In this document: piece after piece, positions 30,152 to 39,783 of the stretch | Position numbering within the stretch: position 1 is the stretch's first letter | How the letters are laid out: each line of letters opens with the position of its first letter | Notes under the pieces: generated by a model | Databases searched by the model: none | What the model was told of the DNA's origin: nothing | Seen by the model: only the letters and a program-made list of their open reading frames with translations | Made by a program: the position numbers and the translations under genes | From: Pseudomonas fluorescens | GTDB lineage: Bacteria > Pseudomonadota > Gammaproteobacteria > Pseudomonadales > Pseudomonadaceae | Length of the DNA stretch: 64,000 nt | NCBI RefSeq assembly: GCF_902498195.1 | Contig: NZ_CABVIY010000001.1 | Location: 186,001-250,000 of the forward strand | Direction: 5' to 3'

Positions 30152-30239
30152 GTGGGAGCGGGCTTGCTCGCGAAAGCGGTGAATCAGTCACAGAAGATGT
30201 CGACTGACACTGCGCCTTCGCGAGCAAGCCCGCTCCCAC
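30152..30239. repeat. REP pair (REPIN), family A
   Basis: Inverted REP copies at 30152-30174 and 30217-30239, between two convergent genes. Confidence 0.92.
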
Positions 30240-30256
30240 ATTGGCATGTGGTGGTT

Positions 30257-30817
30257 TCAGGTATTGCGTGGTATCCGCTTGGGCATCATTCGCAACAAGG
30301 TGTTATCGCCCACCACATAGTGGTGATACAGCCCGGCAACGGCGTGCAGGCCGATCAGCCAGTAGCCGATGGTGCCGCCGAGCACGTGCCAGCCCTGCAG
30401 TTGTTTGGCCAGTTCCTTGTTTTCGGCAACCAGCAGCGGCAGGTCGAGGCCGTAGAACATCACTTGATTACCCTTGGCACTGGTCACCAGCCAGCCAAGA
30501 ACCGGCATGGCGATCATGAACAGGTACAGCGCCCAGTGCATCAGCCTGGCCAGCGCTGTCTGCCAGTGAGGTGATGCGGGGAAGATTTGCGGTGCCGGGC
30601 CAAGGCTGCGAGCGAATAAGCGTATCCAGACCAGTACAAATACGGTCAGGCCGAGCATGAAGTGCGATTCGACGATCAGCGTTCGCCCGCCACTGCCCTT
30701 GGGGAAAATGCCGCGAAGTTCGATGCAGGCGTACACCAGCGCCAGCAGGACCAGCATCAACCAATGCAGGGCGATCGATACGGTGCTGTAGCGCGAATCG
30801 GAGTTTTTCCACGGCAT
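30257..30817 (-). CDS. Cytochrome b561
   Basis: A 186-residue inner-membrane diheme b-type cytochrome with four helices. The N-terminal SIALHWLMLVLLALVY provides one heme His, and IGYWLIGLHAVAGLYHHYVV in the last helix provides others. Family members pass electrons from the quinone pool or act as superoxide:quinone oxidoreductases. It is single and unrelated by position to the second b561 gene at 52.5 kb. Confidence 0.88.
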   Translation of the reverse strand: MPWKNSDSRYSTVSIALHWLMLVLLALVYACIELRGIFPKGSGGRTLIVESHFMLGLTVFVLVWIRLFARSLGPAPQIFPASPHWQTALARLMHWALYLFMIAMPVLGWLVTSAKGNQVMFYGLDLPLLVAENKELAKQLQGWHVLGGTIGYWLIGLHAVAGLYHHYVVGDNTLLRMMPKRIPRNT

Positions 30818-30930
30818 TTCGCGTTTCCTCGCAGGTCAGGCCAGGCCACCGTTCTTGGTCGACGGTGTGGTTTAACTGTAATCCTGTTTCGGCGGGTTTG
30901 CCTGAGGATTGCGGGCGCTGAATGCTCTCT

Positions 30931-31028
30931 GTAGGAGCGAGCCTGCTCGCGAAAAACGCCCGGACAACGCGTCCATCCAGACAGCACGCGTTATCGTTGA
31001 CGTCCATCGCGAGCAGGCTCGCTCCTAC
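30931..31028. repeat. REP pair (REPIN), family C
   Basis: Inverted copies of GTAGGAGCGAGCCTGCTCGC plus GA at 30931-30952 and 31007-31028. The ends resemble family B and the stem resembles family A, so it is counted as a third type. Confidence 0.9.
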
Positions 31029-31043
31029 AGGGGGAGGTGGGGG

Positions 31044-31871
31044 TCAGTTGGACTGCGGCATCTCGCCTTTGGCCAGGCGTTTGTTGATGTCGGCGATCAC
31101 TTGCGGCAAGTCGGTGATGGTGTCGATCATGTAGTGCGGGCGGGAGCCTTCGAACAGTGTGTGGATGCGCTTGCGCTCGCTGTCGAGGGTGGCGCTGTCC
31201 AGTGCACGATAGCCCTCATAGTCCAGGCCCAGTGCGTTGCCCGAGCAGATCAGCGCCACCGTCCACATGCCGGCGCGGCGACCTTCGAGAATGCCCGGCA
31301 CGGTGTCGTCGATCTTCACGCAAGCGGCGACATCGTCGATGCCCAGGGCAATTACGTTGGCCAGGGCCTGGGCCGGCCAAGGGCGGCCGTTCGGCACTTC
31401 GTCGGTGGCGACCACGTGGTCGGCGACGTAGCCGTTGGTGGCGGCCAGCTCGACGACCTTGTCCATGACCTGTTTCGGGTAGCCGGAGCAGGAACCGATC
31501 TTGATTCCTTGCTGGCGCAGGTTGGCGATGGTCTCCAGCGCACCGGGGATCAGCGCCGAGTGTTCGGCGATTTTCTCGATCTGCAGCGGCATGAAGCGTT
31601 GGTAGATAGCGGTGACGTCATCGTCGGTCGGCGTACGGCCGAACACCTTGCGATAGCGCTCGGCGACTTCCGGCTGATCGCACAGGGTGCGGATGTGGTC
31701 CCACTTGCCCATGCCCATCGGGCCACGGGCCTCTTCGATGGAGACCTGGACGTCGAACTCGGCGAAGGCTTCGACGAAAATCTGCGTCGGTGCGAAAGAG
31801 CCGAAGTCGACGACGGTGCCGGCCCAGTCGAGGATGGCGGCCTGGAGTTGGGTTGGGTTGGTGTAGTTCAT
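31044..31871 (-). CDS. phnX: Phosphonoacetaldehyde hydrolase PhnX
   Basis: A 275-residue HAD-superfamily enzyme that splits phosphonoacetaldehyde into acetaldehyde and phosphate, the last step of 2-aminoethylphosphonate use. The nucleophile is Asp15 in ILDWAGT, and Lys56 ([10 protein letters not shown]) is the Schiff-base lysine. The start at 31871 is chosen over a TTG three codons upstream. It is second in the phnW-phnX unit, separated from phnW by a REP pair. Confidence 0.94.
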   Translation of the reverse strand: MNYTNPTQLQAAILDWAGTVVDFGSFAPTQIFVEAFAEFDVQVSIEEARGPMGMGKWDHIRTLCDQPEVAERYRKVFGRTPTDDDVTAIYQRFMPLQIEKIAEHSALIPGALETIANLRQQGIKIGSCSGYPKQVMDKVVELAATNGYVADHVVATDEVPNGRPWPAQALANVIALGIDDVAACVKIDDTVPGILEGRRAGMWTVALICSGNALGLDYEGYRALDSATLDSERKRIHTLFEGSRPHYMIDTITDLPQVIADINKRLAKGEMPQSN

Positions 31872-31907
31872 GGTGATCAAATTCCTGAGTTGGCAATACG
31901 GTTCAAT

Positions 31908-31996
31908 GTAGGAGTGAGCCCTGCTCGCGATGGCGGTGTGTCAGTCGACATCGTCCGTGAATGCCAGACCGCTATCGCGAGCAGGCTCACTCCTAC
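31908..31996. repeat. REP pair (REPIN), family C, inside the phnWX unit
   Basis: Inverted copies at 31908-31930 (with one inserted base) and 31975-31996. It lies between the phnW stop and phnX start, both minus strand, so it may alter mRNA stability and set different levels of the two enzymes. Confidence 0.85.
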
Positions 31997-32014
31997 AGGG
32001 GATTTGGGGGTGGT

Positions 32015-33124
32015 TTAGATTTCCAGGACTTCCATCTCGCGCAAGACCTCGGCAATGGCGGCCACGGCTTCACGCATTTCGGCCGGCTGGACATGGCCGA
32101 TGCAGCCGACGCGGAAGGTTTCGACTTGGGTCAGTTTGCCGGGGTAGAGGATGTAGCCCTTGGCCTTGACCCGTTCGTAGAACTCCTTGAACTGGTAGCG
32201 CGGGTCTTTCGGGGCGTGGAAGGTGGCGATGATCGGGGCCTGGATCGCGGCTGGCAGGAAGCTGCGCAGTCCCAGTTTGGCCATCTCTTCCATCAGTGCC
32301 TGGCAGTTGGCGGCATAACGCGCATGCCGGGCGGGCAGGCCGCCTTCTTCGTTGTATTGCAGCAGGGCTTCGTGCAGCGCCGCGACCACGTGGGTCGGTG
32401 GCGTAAAGCGCCACTGGCCGGTCTTGGCCATGTAGCTGTGCTGGTCGAACAGATCCATCGCCAGCGAGTGCGAGTTACCCGCCGCTGCGGCCAGTGACGC
32501 TTTGCGGGCAAACACAAAGCCCATCCCCGGAACGCCTTCCAGGCACTTGCCGGACGCTGCGATCAGCGCATCGAACGGCACGTGTTGCGCATCCACCGGC
32601 AGCGCGCCGAAAGAACTCATGGCGTCGATGATCAGGCGCTTGCCGTGTTGCGCAATTACCTGGGCGATGTCCGGCAGCGGGTTGAGAATGCCGGTGCTGG
32701 TTTCGCAGTGAATCAGCGCAACGTGGGTGATGCCGGCATCGGCCCGTAGCAGGCGGTCGACGTCGGCGGCGGTGGTCGGTTCGTCTTCGGCGGTTTCGAA
32801 GGTGCTGAAGGAACGGCCAAGCACTTCGCAGATTTTCGCCAGGCGTTTGCCGTAGGCACCGTTGATCAGCACCAGGACTTTGCCGTCGCGCGGCACCAGG
32901 GTGCCGATGGCGGCTTCGACCGCGAAGGTGCCGCTGCCTTGCAGGGGCACGCAGTGGTGGCTGGCGGCGCCGTTGATGATCGCCAGCAATTGTTCACAGA
33001 GGCTGGCGGTCAGTTGATTGAAGCGGTCATCCCATGAACCCCAGTCCACCATCATCGCCTGACGGGTGCGGGGCGACGTGGTCAACGGGCCGGGGGTGAG
33101 CAGGATGGGGGCGGCAGTACTCAT
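32015..33124 (-). CDS. phnW: 2-aminoethylphosphonate:pyruvate transaminase PhnW
   Basis: A 369-residue PLP aminotransferase that converts 2-aminoethylphosphonate and pyruvate to phosphonoacetaldehyde and alanine. It has the N-terminal [17 protein letters not shown], the PLP Asp in [10 protein letters not shown], and the PLP lysine Lys193 in ASGKCLEG. The length is typical. It is divergent from a LysR regulator and precedes phnX. Confidence 0.95.
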   Translation of the reverse strand: MSTAAPILLTPGPLTTSPRTRQAMMVDWGSWDDRFNQLTASLCEQLLAIINGAASHHCVPLQGSGTFAVEAAIGTLVPRDGKVLVLINGAYGKRLAKICEVLGRSFSTFETAEDEPTTAADVDRLLRADAGITHVALIHCETSTGILNPLPDIAQVIAQHGKRLIIDAMSSFGALPVDAQHVPFDALIAASGKCLEGVPGMGFVFARKASLAAAAGNSHSLAMDLFDQHSYMAKTGQWRFTPPTHVVAALHEALLQYNEEGGLPARHARYAANCQALMEEMAKLGLRSFLPAAIQAPIIATFHAPKDPRYQFKEFYERVKAKGYILYPGKLTQVETFRVGCIGHVQPAEMREAVAAIAEVLREMEVLEI

Positions 33125-33165
33125 TCTCGTGTCCTCGCAATCGATGGGCTGAAGCTACGGGGCCT

Positions 33166-33177
33166 AAATTGCAATTT
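33166..33177. promoter_or_regulatory. Palindrome between phnW and a LysR gene
   Basis: A perfect 12-bp palindrome AAATTGCAATTT in the 109-bp divergent region, inside an AT-rich patch that is unusual for this genome. It is a candidate regulator-binding or promoter element. Confidence 0.4.
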
Positions 33178-33233
33178 GCCGAGTTATCAATCAAATTGTT
33201 TGTTGTTATGCCAGCCATCAGTGAGAGTTATTC

Positions 33234-34097
33234 ATGAACCTGTTCCAACTCCGCGCCTTCGATGCCGTGGCCCGCGAGGGCAGCTTCACCCGCGCCGCTG
33301 CCCGCCTGTTCATCAGCCAGCCAGCGGTCACCGGGCACATCAAGGCGCTGGAAGAGCACTATCAGATCACCTTGTTGCGGCGCACCGCGCGACGGGTGGA
33401 GCTGACGGAAGAGGGGACCAAGCTGGCGGCGATCACCCGGGCGATGTTCGGGCTGGCCGAAGAGGCGCAGGCGATGCTGGAGGCCAACCGCCAGTTGCTC
33501 ACCGGGCGCCTGGAAGTGGCGGCGGACGGGCCGCACATGGTCATGCCAATGCTCGCGAGGCTGCGCGAACGCTATCCGGGGATCACCGTGAACCTGCGCC
33601 TGGGTAACGCCCAGGAAACCCTGGCGGCACTGTTGTCCGAGCACGCCGACGTGGCGGTGCTGACCGAGGTCGAGCCGCGCAAGGGGTTGCATCTGCAAGC
33701 CCTGAGCGAATCACGCATTTGCGCGCTGGTGCCCGAGGGCCACCCGTGGACGCAAAACAGCCAAGGCGTGGCGTTGGAGGCACTCGATCAAGTGATCATG
33801 GTGTTGCGTGAGCCGAGTTCGATCACCCGGCGCACCTTCGATGAGGCCTGCGCCCAGGCCAGGGTGAATCCACGGGTGCTGCTGGAGCTGGACAGTCGTG
33901 AAGCGGTGACGGAAGCGGTGGCGGCGCAGTTGGGCGTGGGCGTGGTGTCGTCGGTGGAAGTCAGCCATGACCCCAGGGTGGCGGCGGTGCCGATCATTGG
34001 CGAGGGGTTGGTGAACCGGCACATGATGGGGTGCATGGAGCGGCGGCGGGATTTGCGGCTGATACAGGCGTTTTTCGGCTTGGCGCCAGGCAGATAG
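33234..34097 (+). CDS. LysR-family regulator of the phnWX unit (predicted)
   Basis: A 287-residue LysR protein: helix-turn-helix at about residues 16-40 (GSFTRAAARLFISQPAVTGH) and an effector domain with GVVSSVEVSHDPRVAAVPI near the C-terminus. It is divergent from phnW, the classic LysR-target arrangement, so it probably activates phnWX in response to aminoethylphosphonate or an intermediate. It resembles the LysR proteins associated with aminoethylphosphonate catabolism and is similar in organisation to the second LysR at 34.2 kb. Confidence 0.87.
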   Translation: MNLFQLRAFDAVAREGSFTRAAARLFISQPAVTGHIKALEEHYQITLLRRTARRVELTEEGTKLAAITRAMFGLAEEAQAMLEANRQLLTGRLEVAADGPHMVMPMLARLRERYPGITVNLRLGNAQETLAALLSEHADVAVLTEVEPRKGLHLQALSESRICALVPEGHPWTQNSQGVALEALDQVIMVLREPSSITRRTFDEACAQARVNPRVLLELDSREAVTEAVAAQLGVGVVSSVEVSHDPRVAAVPIIGEGLVNRHMMGCMERRRDLRLIQAFFGLAPGR

Positions 34098-34111
34098 ACC
34101 GCGGTGCGGCC

Positions 34112-34192
34112 TTCGCGAGCAAGCCCGCTCCCACATTTGCCCGAGTCGTTTGGAATAATGCGGTCAAATGTGGGAGCGGGCTTGCTCGCGAA
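34112..34192. repeat. REP pair (REPIN), family A
   Basis: Inverted REP copies at 34112-34134 and 34170-34192, between the convergent LysR genes. Confidence 0.92.
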
Positions 34193-34206
34193 GAGGCCGG
34201 ACCTGC

Positions 34207-35079
34207 CTATGCAAGACTCTCGCGCACCATCTCCAGAAACGTCGCCACAATCCGCCGCGAACTCTGCTCGCGCAGGCATACCAGCGTCTCGGTCAAGCGC
34301 CGTTTGCAATCGACAATCGGCAACGCACACACCCTGGAATCGGCACCGAATTCGGCGGCGGACACCACCCCGATACCAATCCCCACCACCACCGCCTCAC
34401 GCGCCGCTTCCCGACCTTCGACCTGGATCGCCGGGCGGATGCGAAACCCCGCGCCGGCCATTTCTTCTTCCAGGGTCTGGCGGGTCACCGAGCCGATTTC
34501 CCGCAACACCAGCGGTGTGTCGTCGAGGTCTGCCAGGCAGATGGACTCGCGGTCGGCCCACGGGTGATTGCGTGACACGAACGCCACCATCGGATCATTG
34601 CGCAGCGGTAACGAGATCAGGCGTTCGTCGCTGACTTCACGGCCCAGCAACGCCAGGTCGGCCTGGTAATTGAACAGCCGGAACAACGATTCATCGGTGT
34701 TGCCGGTTTCAATCTTCACGCTGATACCGGGGTAGCGTTCGCAGAAGCGGGCGATTTGCGGCAACACGTGCACCGGCGCATCCACCGCCAGAATCAGGCT
34801 GCCGGTCTGCAAGGCCTGGGAGTCCTGCAACAGCTCCTGGGCTTCGGCTTCGATGACGAACAGCTTCTGGGTCACGCCGAGCAGGCGTTCGCCCAAATCG
34901 GTCAGGCGCACCGAACGTTTGTTGCGGTGGAACAGCAGGACGCCATAGCGCTCCTCGAGTTTGCGCACCTGGTCGGAGATCGCCGGTTGCGTGAGGAACA
35001 ACCGCTCGGCGGCCTTGGTGAAGCTTCCGTGAACGGCCACGGCGTGGAAGGCTTTGAGCTGGGCGTGGGAAACCGACAT
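34207..35079 (-). CDS. LysR-family regulator, aminoethylphosphonate-associated type
   Basis: A 290-residue LysR protein starting at 35079 after GGAGGT. Helix-turn-helix is GSFTKAAERLFLTQPAISDQ (about residues 18-37). The effector domain carries GIGIGVVSAAEFGADSRV. Its relation to the other LysR here suggests ancestral duplication. It is divergent from the MFS gene and probably controls the transporter plus oxidoreductase genes. The ligand is unknown. Confidence 0.87.
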   Translation of the reverse strand: MSVSHAQLKAFHAVAVHGSFTKAAERLFLTQPAISDQVRKLEERYGVLLFHRNKRSVRLTDLGERLLGVTQKLFVIEAEAQELLQDSQALQTGSLILAVDAPVHVLPQIARFCERYPGISVKIETGNTDESLFRLFNYQADLALLGREVSDERLISLPLRNDPMVAFVSRNHPWADRESICLADLDDTPLVLREIGSVTRQTLEEEMAGAGFRIRPAIQVEGREAAREAVVVGIGIGVVSAAEFGADSRVCALPIVDCKRRLTETLVCLREQSSRRIVATFLEMVRESLA

Positions 35080-35112
35080 CGAAACCTCCAGTAACAAGCT
35101 GAGCTTATATTG

Positions 35113-35133
35113 GAAATACGATAAATCGATTTC
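35113..35133. promoter_or_regulatory. Candidate LysR box (T-N11-A)
   Basis: Arms GAAAT and ATTTC flank an 11-base AT-rich spacer, giving the T-N11-A pattern bound by LysR proteins. It lies just upstream of the LysR start and in the region divergent to the MFS gene. Confidence 0.45.
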
Positions 35134-35348
35134 ACTTATTAATCAGTAATTGTTTTTATCCACCTCAGCCCCGGTGACTGGTCGGTCGAACAGCCTCGGT
35201 GGCCATGAGCCTGTGCGTGCAACAGCAGGACTCATCTGACCGGAATCGCCCACAGGGACAAGGCGATTTCGCAGTGCTCAACAATAAAAAACACAGGCGT
35301 TTTCTTCCAATTCTGCCGGCACACTCACACCCTGAGGTCAGAACCACA

Positions 35349-36674
35349 ATGAACAAGCACATCGGCACCATCAAGCGTTGGCGCGTGCAGATCTTCGCGA
35401 TCACCTGGCTCGCCTACGCCGCTTTCTACTTCACCCGCAAAGCGTTTTCCGTTGCCAAACTCGGGATCGGCGAAGACCCGACCTTCATGCTCGACAAAAT
35501 GGCCATGGCCAACCTCGACGCCATTTACCTGACCGCCTACGCCATTGGCCAATTCACCTGGGGCATCCTCGCCGACCGGTTCGGCCCGCGCGTGGTGGTG
35601 CTGGGCGGGTTGCTGATTTCCGCGGTGGCGGCGCTGGTGATGGGCAGTTTCGCCACTTTGCCGATCTTCGCCACGTGCATGCTGATCCAGGGCCTGGCGC
35701 AGTCCACGGGATGGTCGGGGCTGTGCAAGAACCTGGGCAGTTTCTTTCCCGCCGAGCAGCGCGGGCGGGTGCTGGGGTTGTGGAGTTCCTGCTATGCCTT
35801 TGGCGGGCTGGTGGCGTCGCCGTTTGCCGGCTGGTGGGCGTACACGCTGATCGGTTCGTGGCACGCAGCGTTTATTTCCAGTGCGGCGGTGGTCGCCGTT
35901 GTCGCGGTGCTGTTCTTCATTTTCCAGCGCAACAAACCCGAAGATGTGGGCCTGCCGGCGGTGGAGCCGGAGCCGGTGTTGAGCGCCGAAGAGGCGCACG
36001 CCCAGAGCAAGATCAGCGTCCTGGAGCCTTTGAAGGAGATCCTGCGCAACCGGACCGTACTGATTCTCGGCCTCGCGTATTTCATGTTGAAACCGGCGCG
36101 CTACGCGATTCTGCTCTGGGGCCCGGTGATCGTTTTCGAACAGATGCCACAGGTGGGCAAGGTGGGCGCGGCGATCATTCCTACCGCCTTCGAGCTGGCC
36201 GGTTTGCTGGGGCCGATCATGATCGGCCTGGCCTCCGACAAACTGTTCGGCGCCCGACGCATGCCGGCCTGCGTGATCAGCCTGCTGGCGCTGACCGTGT
36301 CGCTGGCCTTCTTCATGGGGGCGTTGCACACCGGCAGCGTGGCGCTGGTGGTGGCCTTGCTGTTTGTCATGGGCCTGACCCTCTATGGACCGGACTCGAT
36401 GATCAGCGGCGCGGCCGCCATCGATTTCGGCACGGCCAAGGCGGGCGCCACGGCGGCGGGCTTCGTCAACGGTTGCGGTTCGGTCGGGGCGATTCTCGGC
36501 GGGTTGCTGCCGGGCTACTTCGACACCGTGACCGTGTTCATCGTCTTCGCCGGCTGCGCGATGTTCTCCGCGCTGGTCCTGATCCCACACTGGAACAGCC
36601 GCCCCGGCGGCCTGAAAACCAACTATCCGTTCGTGCCTAACGGGCCGATGAACGTTAAACCGCTGCGTACCTGA
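35349..36674 (+). CDS. MFS transporter, organophosphate:phosphate antiporter-like
   Basis: A 441-residue, 12-helix carrier resembling the UhpC/GlpT (OPA) branch: the start WRVQIFAITWLAYAAFYFTR and the loop GILADRFGPRVVVLGG are typical. The start at 35349 (MNKHIGTIKRW) is preferred to far-upstream frames. OPA carriers move phosphorylated organic acids, so with phnWX nearby it likely imports 2-aminoethylphosphonate or a related phosphonate, which is inference. The FAD enzyme follows 70 bases downstream in the same direction. Confidence 0.83.
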   Translation: MNKHIGTIKRWRVQIFAITWLAYAAFYFTRKAFSVAKLGIGEDPTFMLDKMAMANLDAIYLTAYAIGQFTWGILADRFGPRVVVLGGLLISAVAALVMGSFATLPIFATCMLIQGLAQSTGWSGLCKNLGSFFPAEQRGRVLGLWSSCYAFGGLVASPFAGWWAYTLIGSWHAAFISSAAVVAVVAVLFFIFQRNKPEDVGLPAVEPEPVLSAEEAHAQSKISVLEPLKEILRNRTVLILGLAYFMLKPARYAILLWGPVIVFEQMPQVGKVGAAIIPTAFELAGLLGPIMIGLASDKLFGARRMPACVISLLALTVSLAFFMGALHTGSVALVVALLFVMGLTLYGPDSMISGAAAIDFGTAKAGATAAGFVNGCGSVGAILGGLLPGYFDTVTVFIVFAGCAMFSALVLIPHWNSRPGGLKTNYPFVPNGPMNVKPLRT

Positions 36675-36744
36675 CCCCTGTCCCTCGCGGCCTGCTGCGC
36701 CTGCGGCAGGTTGGCGTGTGGACATCTGACCGGAGATCGACCCC

Positions 36745-38136
36745 ATGAGACCCTTTTGGCTGGACCAGGCCTTGAAGGCAGAAACGAGCGACAGCTGTCC
36801 GCCATTGCAGGGCGATACCCGCGCCGACGTGTGCATCGTCGGCGGCGGCTATACCGGGTTGTGGACCGCGATCATGCTCAAGGAGCAGAACCCGGAACTG
36901 GATGTGCTGCTGATCGAAGCGGACATCTGCGGCGCCGGTGCCAGCGGGCGCAACGGGGGTTGCGCGTTGTCGTGGTCAGCCAAGTATTTCACCCTGGAAC
37001 GGCTGTTCGGCGTCGAAGAAGCGGTGCGCCTGGTCAAGGAATCCGAGCGCAGCATCCATGCCATCGGTGCCTTCTGCGAGCAGTACGGCGTCGACGCGGA
37101 CTACCGCCTCGACGGCACGCTCTACACCGCGACCAATCGCGCCCAGGTGGGCTCGACCGATGCGGTGATCGCGGCGCTGGAGCGCCATGGCATCAACTCG
37201 TTCAGCCAACGGCCGCTGGCTGACGTGCAACGCATGGCCGGCTCCGGCAAACACCTCGAAGGCTGGTTTTCCCCGGCGGCCGCCAGTGTGCAGCCGGGAA
37301 AACTGGTGCGCGGTTTGCGCCGGGTGGCGCTGCAACTGGGGGTGAAAATTCATGAGAACACCGCCATGACCGGGTTGGAAGAAGGCAAGCCGGCGGGGAT
37401 TCAAACCGCGAACGGCACCGTTCGCGCCGATCGCGTGGTGCTGGCGATGAACGCCTGGATGGCCCGGGCGTTCCCGCAGTTCGAACGCAGCGTGGCGATC
37501 GTTTCCAGCGACATGGCGATCACCGAGCCCCGGCCCGACCTGCTCGATGAAATCGGGTTGACCAGCGGCGTCACGGTGCTCGATTCACGGATTTTCGTGC
37601 ACTACTACCACAACACCCCGGACGGCCGGATCATGCTCGGCAAAGGCGGAAATACCTTTGCCTACGGCGGGCGCATGTTGCCGGTGTTCGATCAGCCGTC
37701 GCCTTATGCCGGACTGTTGCAAAGCAGCCTGGCGGATTTTTTCCCGGCCTTTGCCGACGTCAAGGTCGAGGCGACCTGGAACGGACCGTCGGACCGTTCG
37801 GTCACGGGGCTGCCGTTTTTCGGGCAAATGAGCGCCAGTGGCAACGTGTTCTACGGCTTCGGCTATTCCGGCAGCGGAGTCGGGCCGTGCCATATGGGCG
37901 GGCAGATTCTGGCGTCGATGGTCCAGGGCCTCGACAACCCCTGGACCCGTTCGCCGCTGGTGAACGGACCCCTGGGTTTTTTCCCGCCGGAACCGATTCG
38001 TTACCTGGGCTCGCTGATGGTCCGCAACGCCATCCGCCGCAAGGAACGCGCCGAGGATCATGGGCGCAGGCCACGGCACCTGGACGTGCGCCTGGCGAAG
38101 TTCGCCGCGGCGGCGGGGAAGGCGGACAAGGGCTGA
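36745..38136 (+). CDS. FAD-dependent oxidoreductase (DAO family) of the phosphonate cluster
   Basis: A 463-residue flavoprotein with the dinucleotide-binding motif VCIVGGGYTGLWTAIML (residues 29-45) and a D-amino-acid-oxidase-type body ending with FFGFGYSGSGVGP-like sequence (YGFGYSGSGVGPCHMGG). DAO enzymes oxidise primary or secondary amines. In aminoethylphosphonate clusters, recurrent FAD enzymes of this kind oxidise aminoethylphosphonate or its N-methyl form to phosphonoacetaldehyde, feeding PhnX. That role is likely but is inferred from context. Confidence 0.82.
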   Translation: MRPFWLDQALKAETSDSCPPLQGDTRADVCIVGGGYTGLWTAIMLKEQNPELDVLLIEADICGAGASGRNGGCALSWSAKYFTLERLFGVEEAVRLVKESERSIHAIGAFCEQYGVDADYRLDGTLYTATNRAQVGSTDAVIAALERHGINSFSQRPLADVQRMAGSGKHLEGWFSPAAASVQPGKLVRGLRRVALQLGVKIHENTAMTGLEEGKPAGIQTANGTVRADRVVLAMNAWMARAFPQFERSVAIVSSDMAITEPRPDLLDEIGLTSGVTVLDSRIFVHYYHNTPDGRIMLGKGGNTFAYGGRMLPVFDQPSPYAGLLQSSLADFFPAFADVKVEATWNGPSDRSVTGLPFFGQMSASGNVFYGFGYSGSGVGPCHMGGQILASMVQGLDNPWTRSPLVNGPLGFFPPEPIRYLGSLMVRNAIRRKERAEDHGRRPRHLDVRLAKFAAAAGKADKG

Positions 38137-38146
38137 TGCCCCTGTG

Positions 38147-39583
38147 TCAGGGCGCGGGATCCGCGGGCCTGGTCAGCCAGTCGAGCAGCAGGCGGGTATC
38201 GGCTTGCGGTTCGCGGGAGCGGCTGGAGCGGGGGGCGGGGCGCTCCGCCAGGCTGGCGCAAAACACCGGTCGGTCAGCGTCACCGTCGAGAAAACCTACC
38301 AGACAGTCGCTGCCGGCCAATGGCAGCTGCGACGGGTCGAAAGCGGTGCCGGGCGTGGCCAGGGCGACCGGTACCCACAGACCGCCGGGCGCCTCGGGAT
38401 CAGCGTCCGGTGCGGGCCATAAGCTGACCTGGATCCGGCCTCTATCATCCAGCGTCGTTGGCTGCCCGACCGCGCCGTTCACCCGGGCGGGCTGCAGGCC
38501 CGGGATGTTCGGCCTGGCCTGCGTTAGCTCGGGGCGGAACACCGTCGACCATGGAATGGCGGTGAACTGATTGCGGTAACGCGGCGCCATGACGGGCGTA
38601 TCCGACGCCAGTGCCGACCCCTGATGCCGTGCCTGGGTTATCAGCCATTGATCATTGAACCCCGGCAGCGGATGGTCGGACACCTGCACGATATGAGCAC
38701 TGCGTAATCGGTCGTGATTGCTTTGGCCGTGGATCTGTAACGGGCGACACCGCAGGCGCTCCAGGTCCCGACGGGCGAGTTGGTCGCGATGGCGCTGTTC
38801 GAGGGCGGGGCGGGGCAGGGGCGGCATTATCGGGTCAAAGGGATGATTGGCCGCGCTGTCGCCGCCGCTGGCACCGCGATTTCTGCTGTCCAGTCGGGCA
38901 GTCGAGGGTGGCGCGTCATGGCGCTGGAACAACTCACTGATGGTGGGTGAGTCGCCGGCGTCGCCGGTATCGCCATGGAACGGCATCAGCAGCGGTTCTT
39001 GCGGAAAGCTCAGGCAATCTTCGGCGAAGACCAGCATGTGCGCGTCGCTTTGATGTTCGAAGTGATAGTGAATGCCTTCCTCCTCGCACAGCCGTTGTAG
39101 CAGGGCCAGATCGGTTTCCTCGTACTGGATGCAAAACGGTCGCGGCGGATAGTGCCCGGTCGCCAATTCAAAGCGATAGCTGCTGTCGGACAGTTCATTT
39201 TCCAACAGCAACTGGCGCAGGATCATGGGCACGCTGAGGTGCTGGAATACCCGCCGCGATCGATGGCAATCCAGCGCTTGCAGCGCGGGCACCAGTACCA
39301 GTTTGTAGGCGATCCGCCGAGGCCCGCGATGTTCGCGGCTGACGCTGTGCAACACGCCATGGACCCCATGCCCGTGCCCGAGGTTGAGAAACGCCGGTTG
39401 TTGCAGCAAGTGTTCGAGGTCCATGGCCGGTGCCGGGCCGAGCACTTCGAGGTCGAATCGATAGGGTTGGTTGAGGGCCTCGTGTCCGCTGAACTGCAGC
39501 ACCGGCAGGTTCAGGACGTCGTGGAGGAGGGTCAGGGTGAAGGGACTTTCCTTGTCGTTGTGCATCGAATGCGCTTCTGCCAT
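38147..39583 (-). CDS. vgrG: Short orphan VgrG-type protein (T6SS spike family)
   Basis: A 478-residue protein with the gp27-like region (FTLTLLHDVLNLPVLQFSGHE at the start, PFCIQYEETDLALLQRLCEE in the middle) and part of the gp5-like OB region (RGRIQVSLWP, GSDCLVGFLDGDADRPVFCAS). It ends soon after and lacks the long triple-beta-helix needle and any C-terminal effector domain; normal VgrGs are over 600 residues. No other type VI genes are close. It might cap a shorter spike, serve as an adaptor, or be a decaying copy. The start could also be 39565. Confidence 0.78.
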   Translation of the reverse strand: MAEAHSMHNDKESPFTLTLLHDVLNLPVLQFSGHEALNQPYRFDLEVLGPAPAMDLEHLLQQPAFLNLGHGHGVHGVLHSVSREHRGPRRIAYKLVLVPALQALDCHRSRRVFQHLSVPMILRQLLLENELSDSSYRFELATGHYPPRPFCIQYEETDLALLQRLCEEEGIHYHFEHQSDAHMLVFAEDCLSFPQEPLLMPFHGDTGDAGDSPTISELFQRHDAPPSTARLDSRNRGASGGDSAANHPFDPIMPPLPRPALEQRHRDQLARRDLERLRCRPLQIHGQSNHDRLRSAHIVQVSDHPLPGFNDQWLITQARHQGSALASDTPVMAPRYRNQFTAIPWSTVFRPELTQARPNIPGLQPARVNGAVGQPTTLDDRGRIQVSLWPAPDADPEAPGGLWVPVALATPGTAFDPSQLPLAGSDCLVGFLDGDADRPVFCASLAERPAPRSSRSREPQADTRLLLDWLTRPADPAP

Positions 39584-39783
39584 GGAGGACGGGCGCAGAG
39601 GGTACGAAACCCCAGGGCTTTGTTGTCATCGCAATTCGCAGTTTCAGAATCGCCCTACAACGGCCGGTGAAGTTGTCGATTGGCGGTGAGAATTTTTGGT
39701 CGATTGCCAACTTTAGGCCGTATAAACTTGGCGCCATGCGTCGGCCAATAGATGTCTCGGCGCCATAGACAAGAGAGTGAGTA

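Noticed and set aside
35378..36640. A 420-residue frame overlapping the MFS gene in another phase
   Set aside because: Arg/Gly-rich, no hydrophobic helices, whereas the chosen frame encodes a clear 12-helix carrier.
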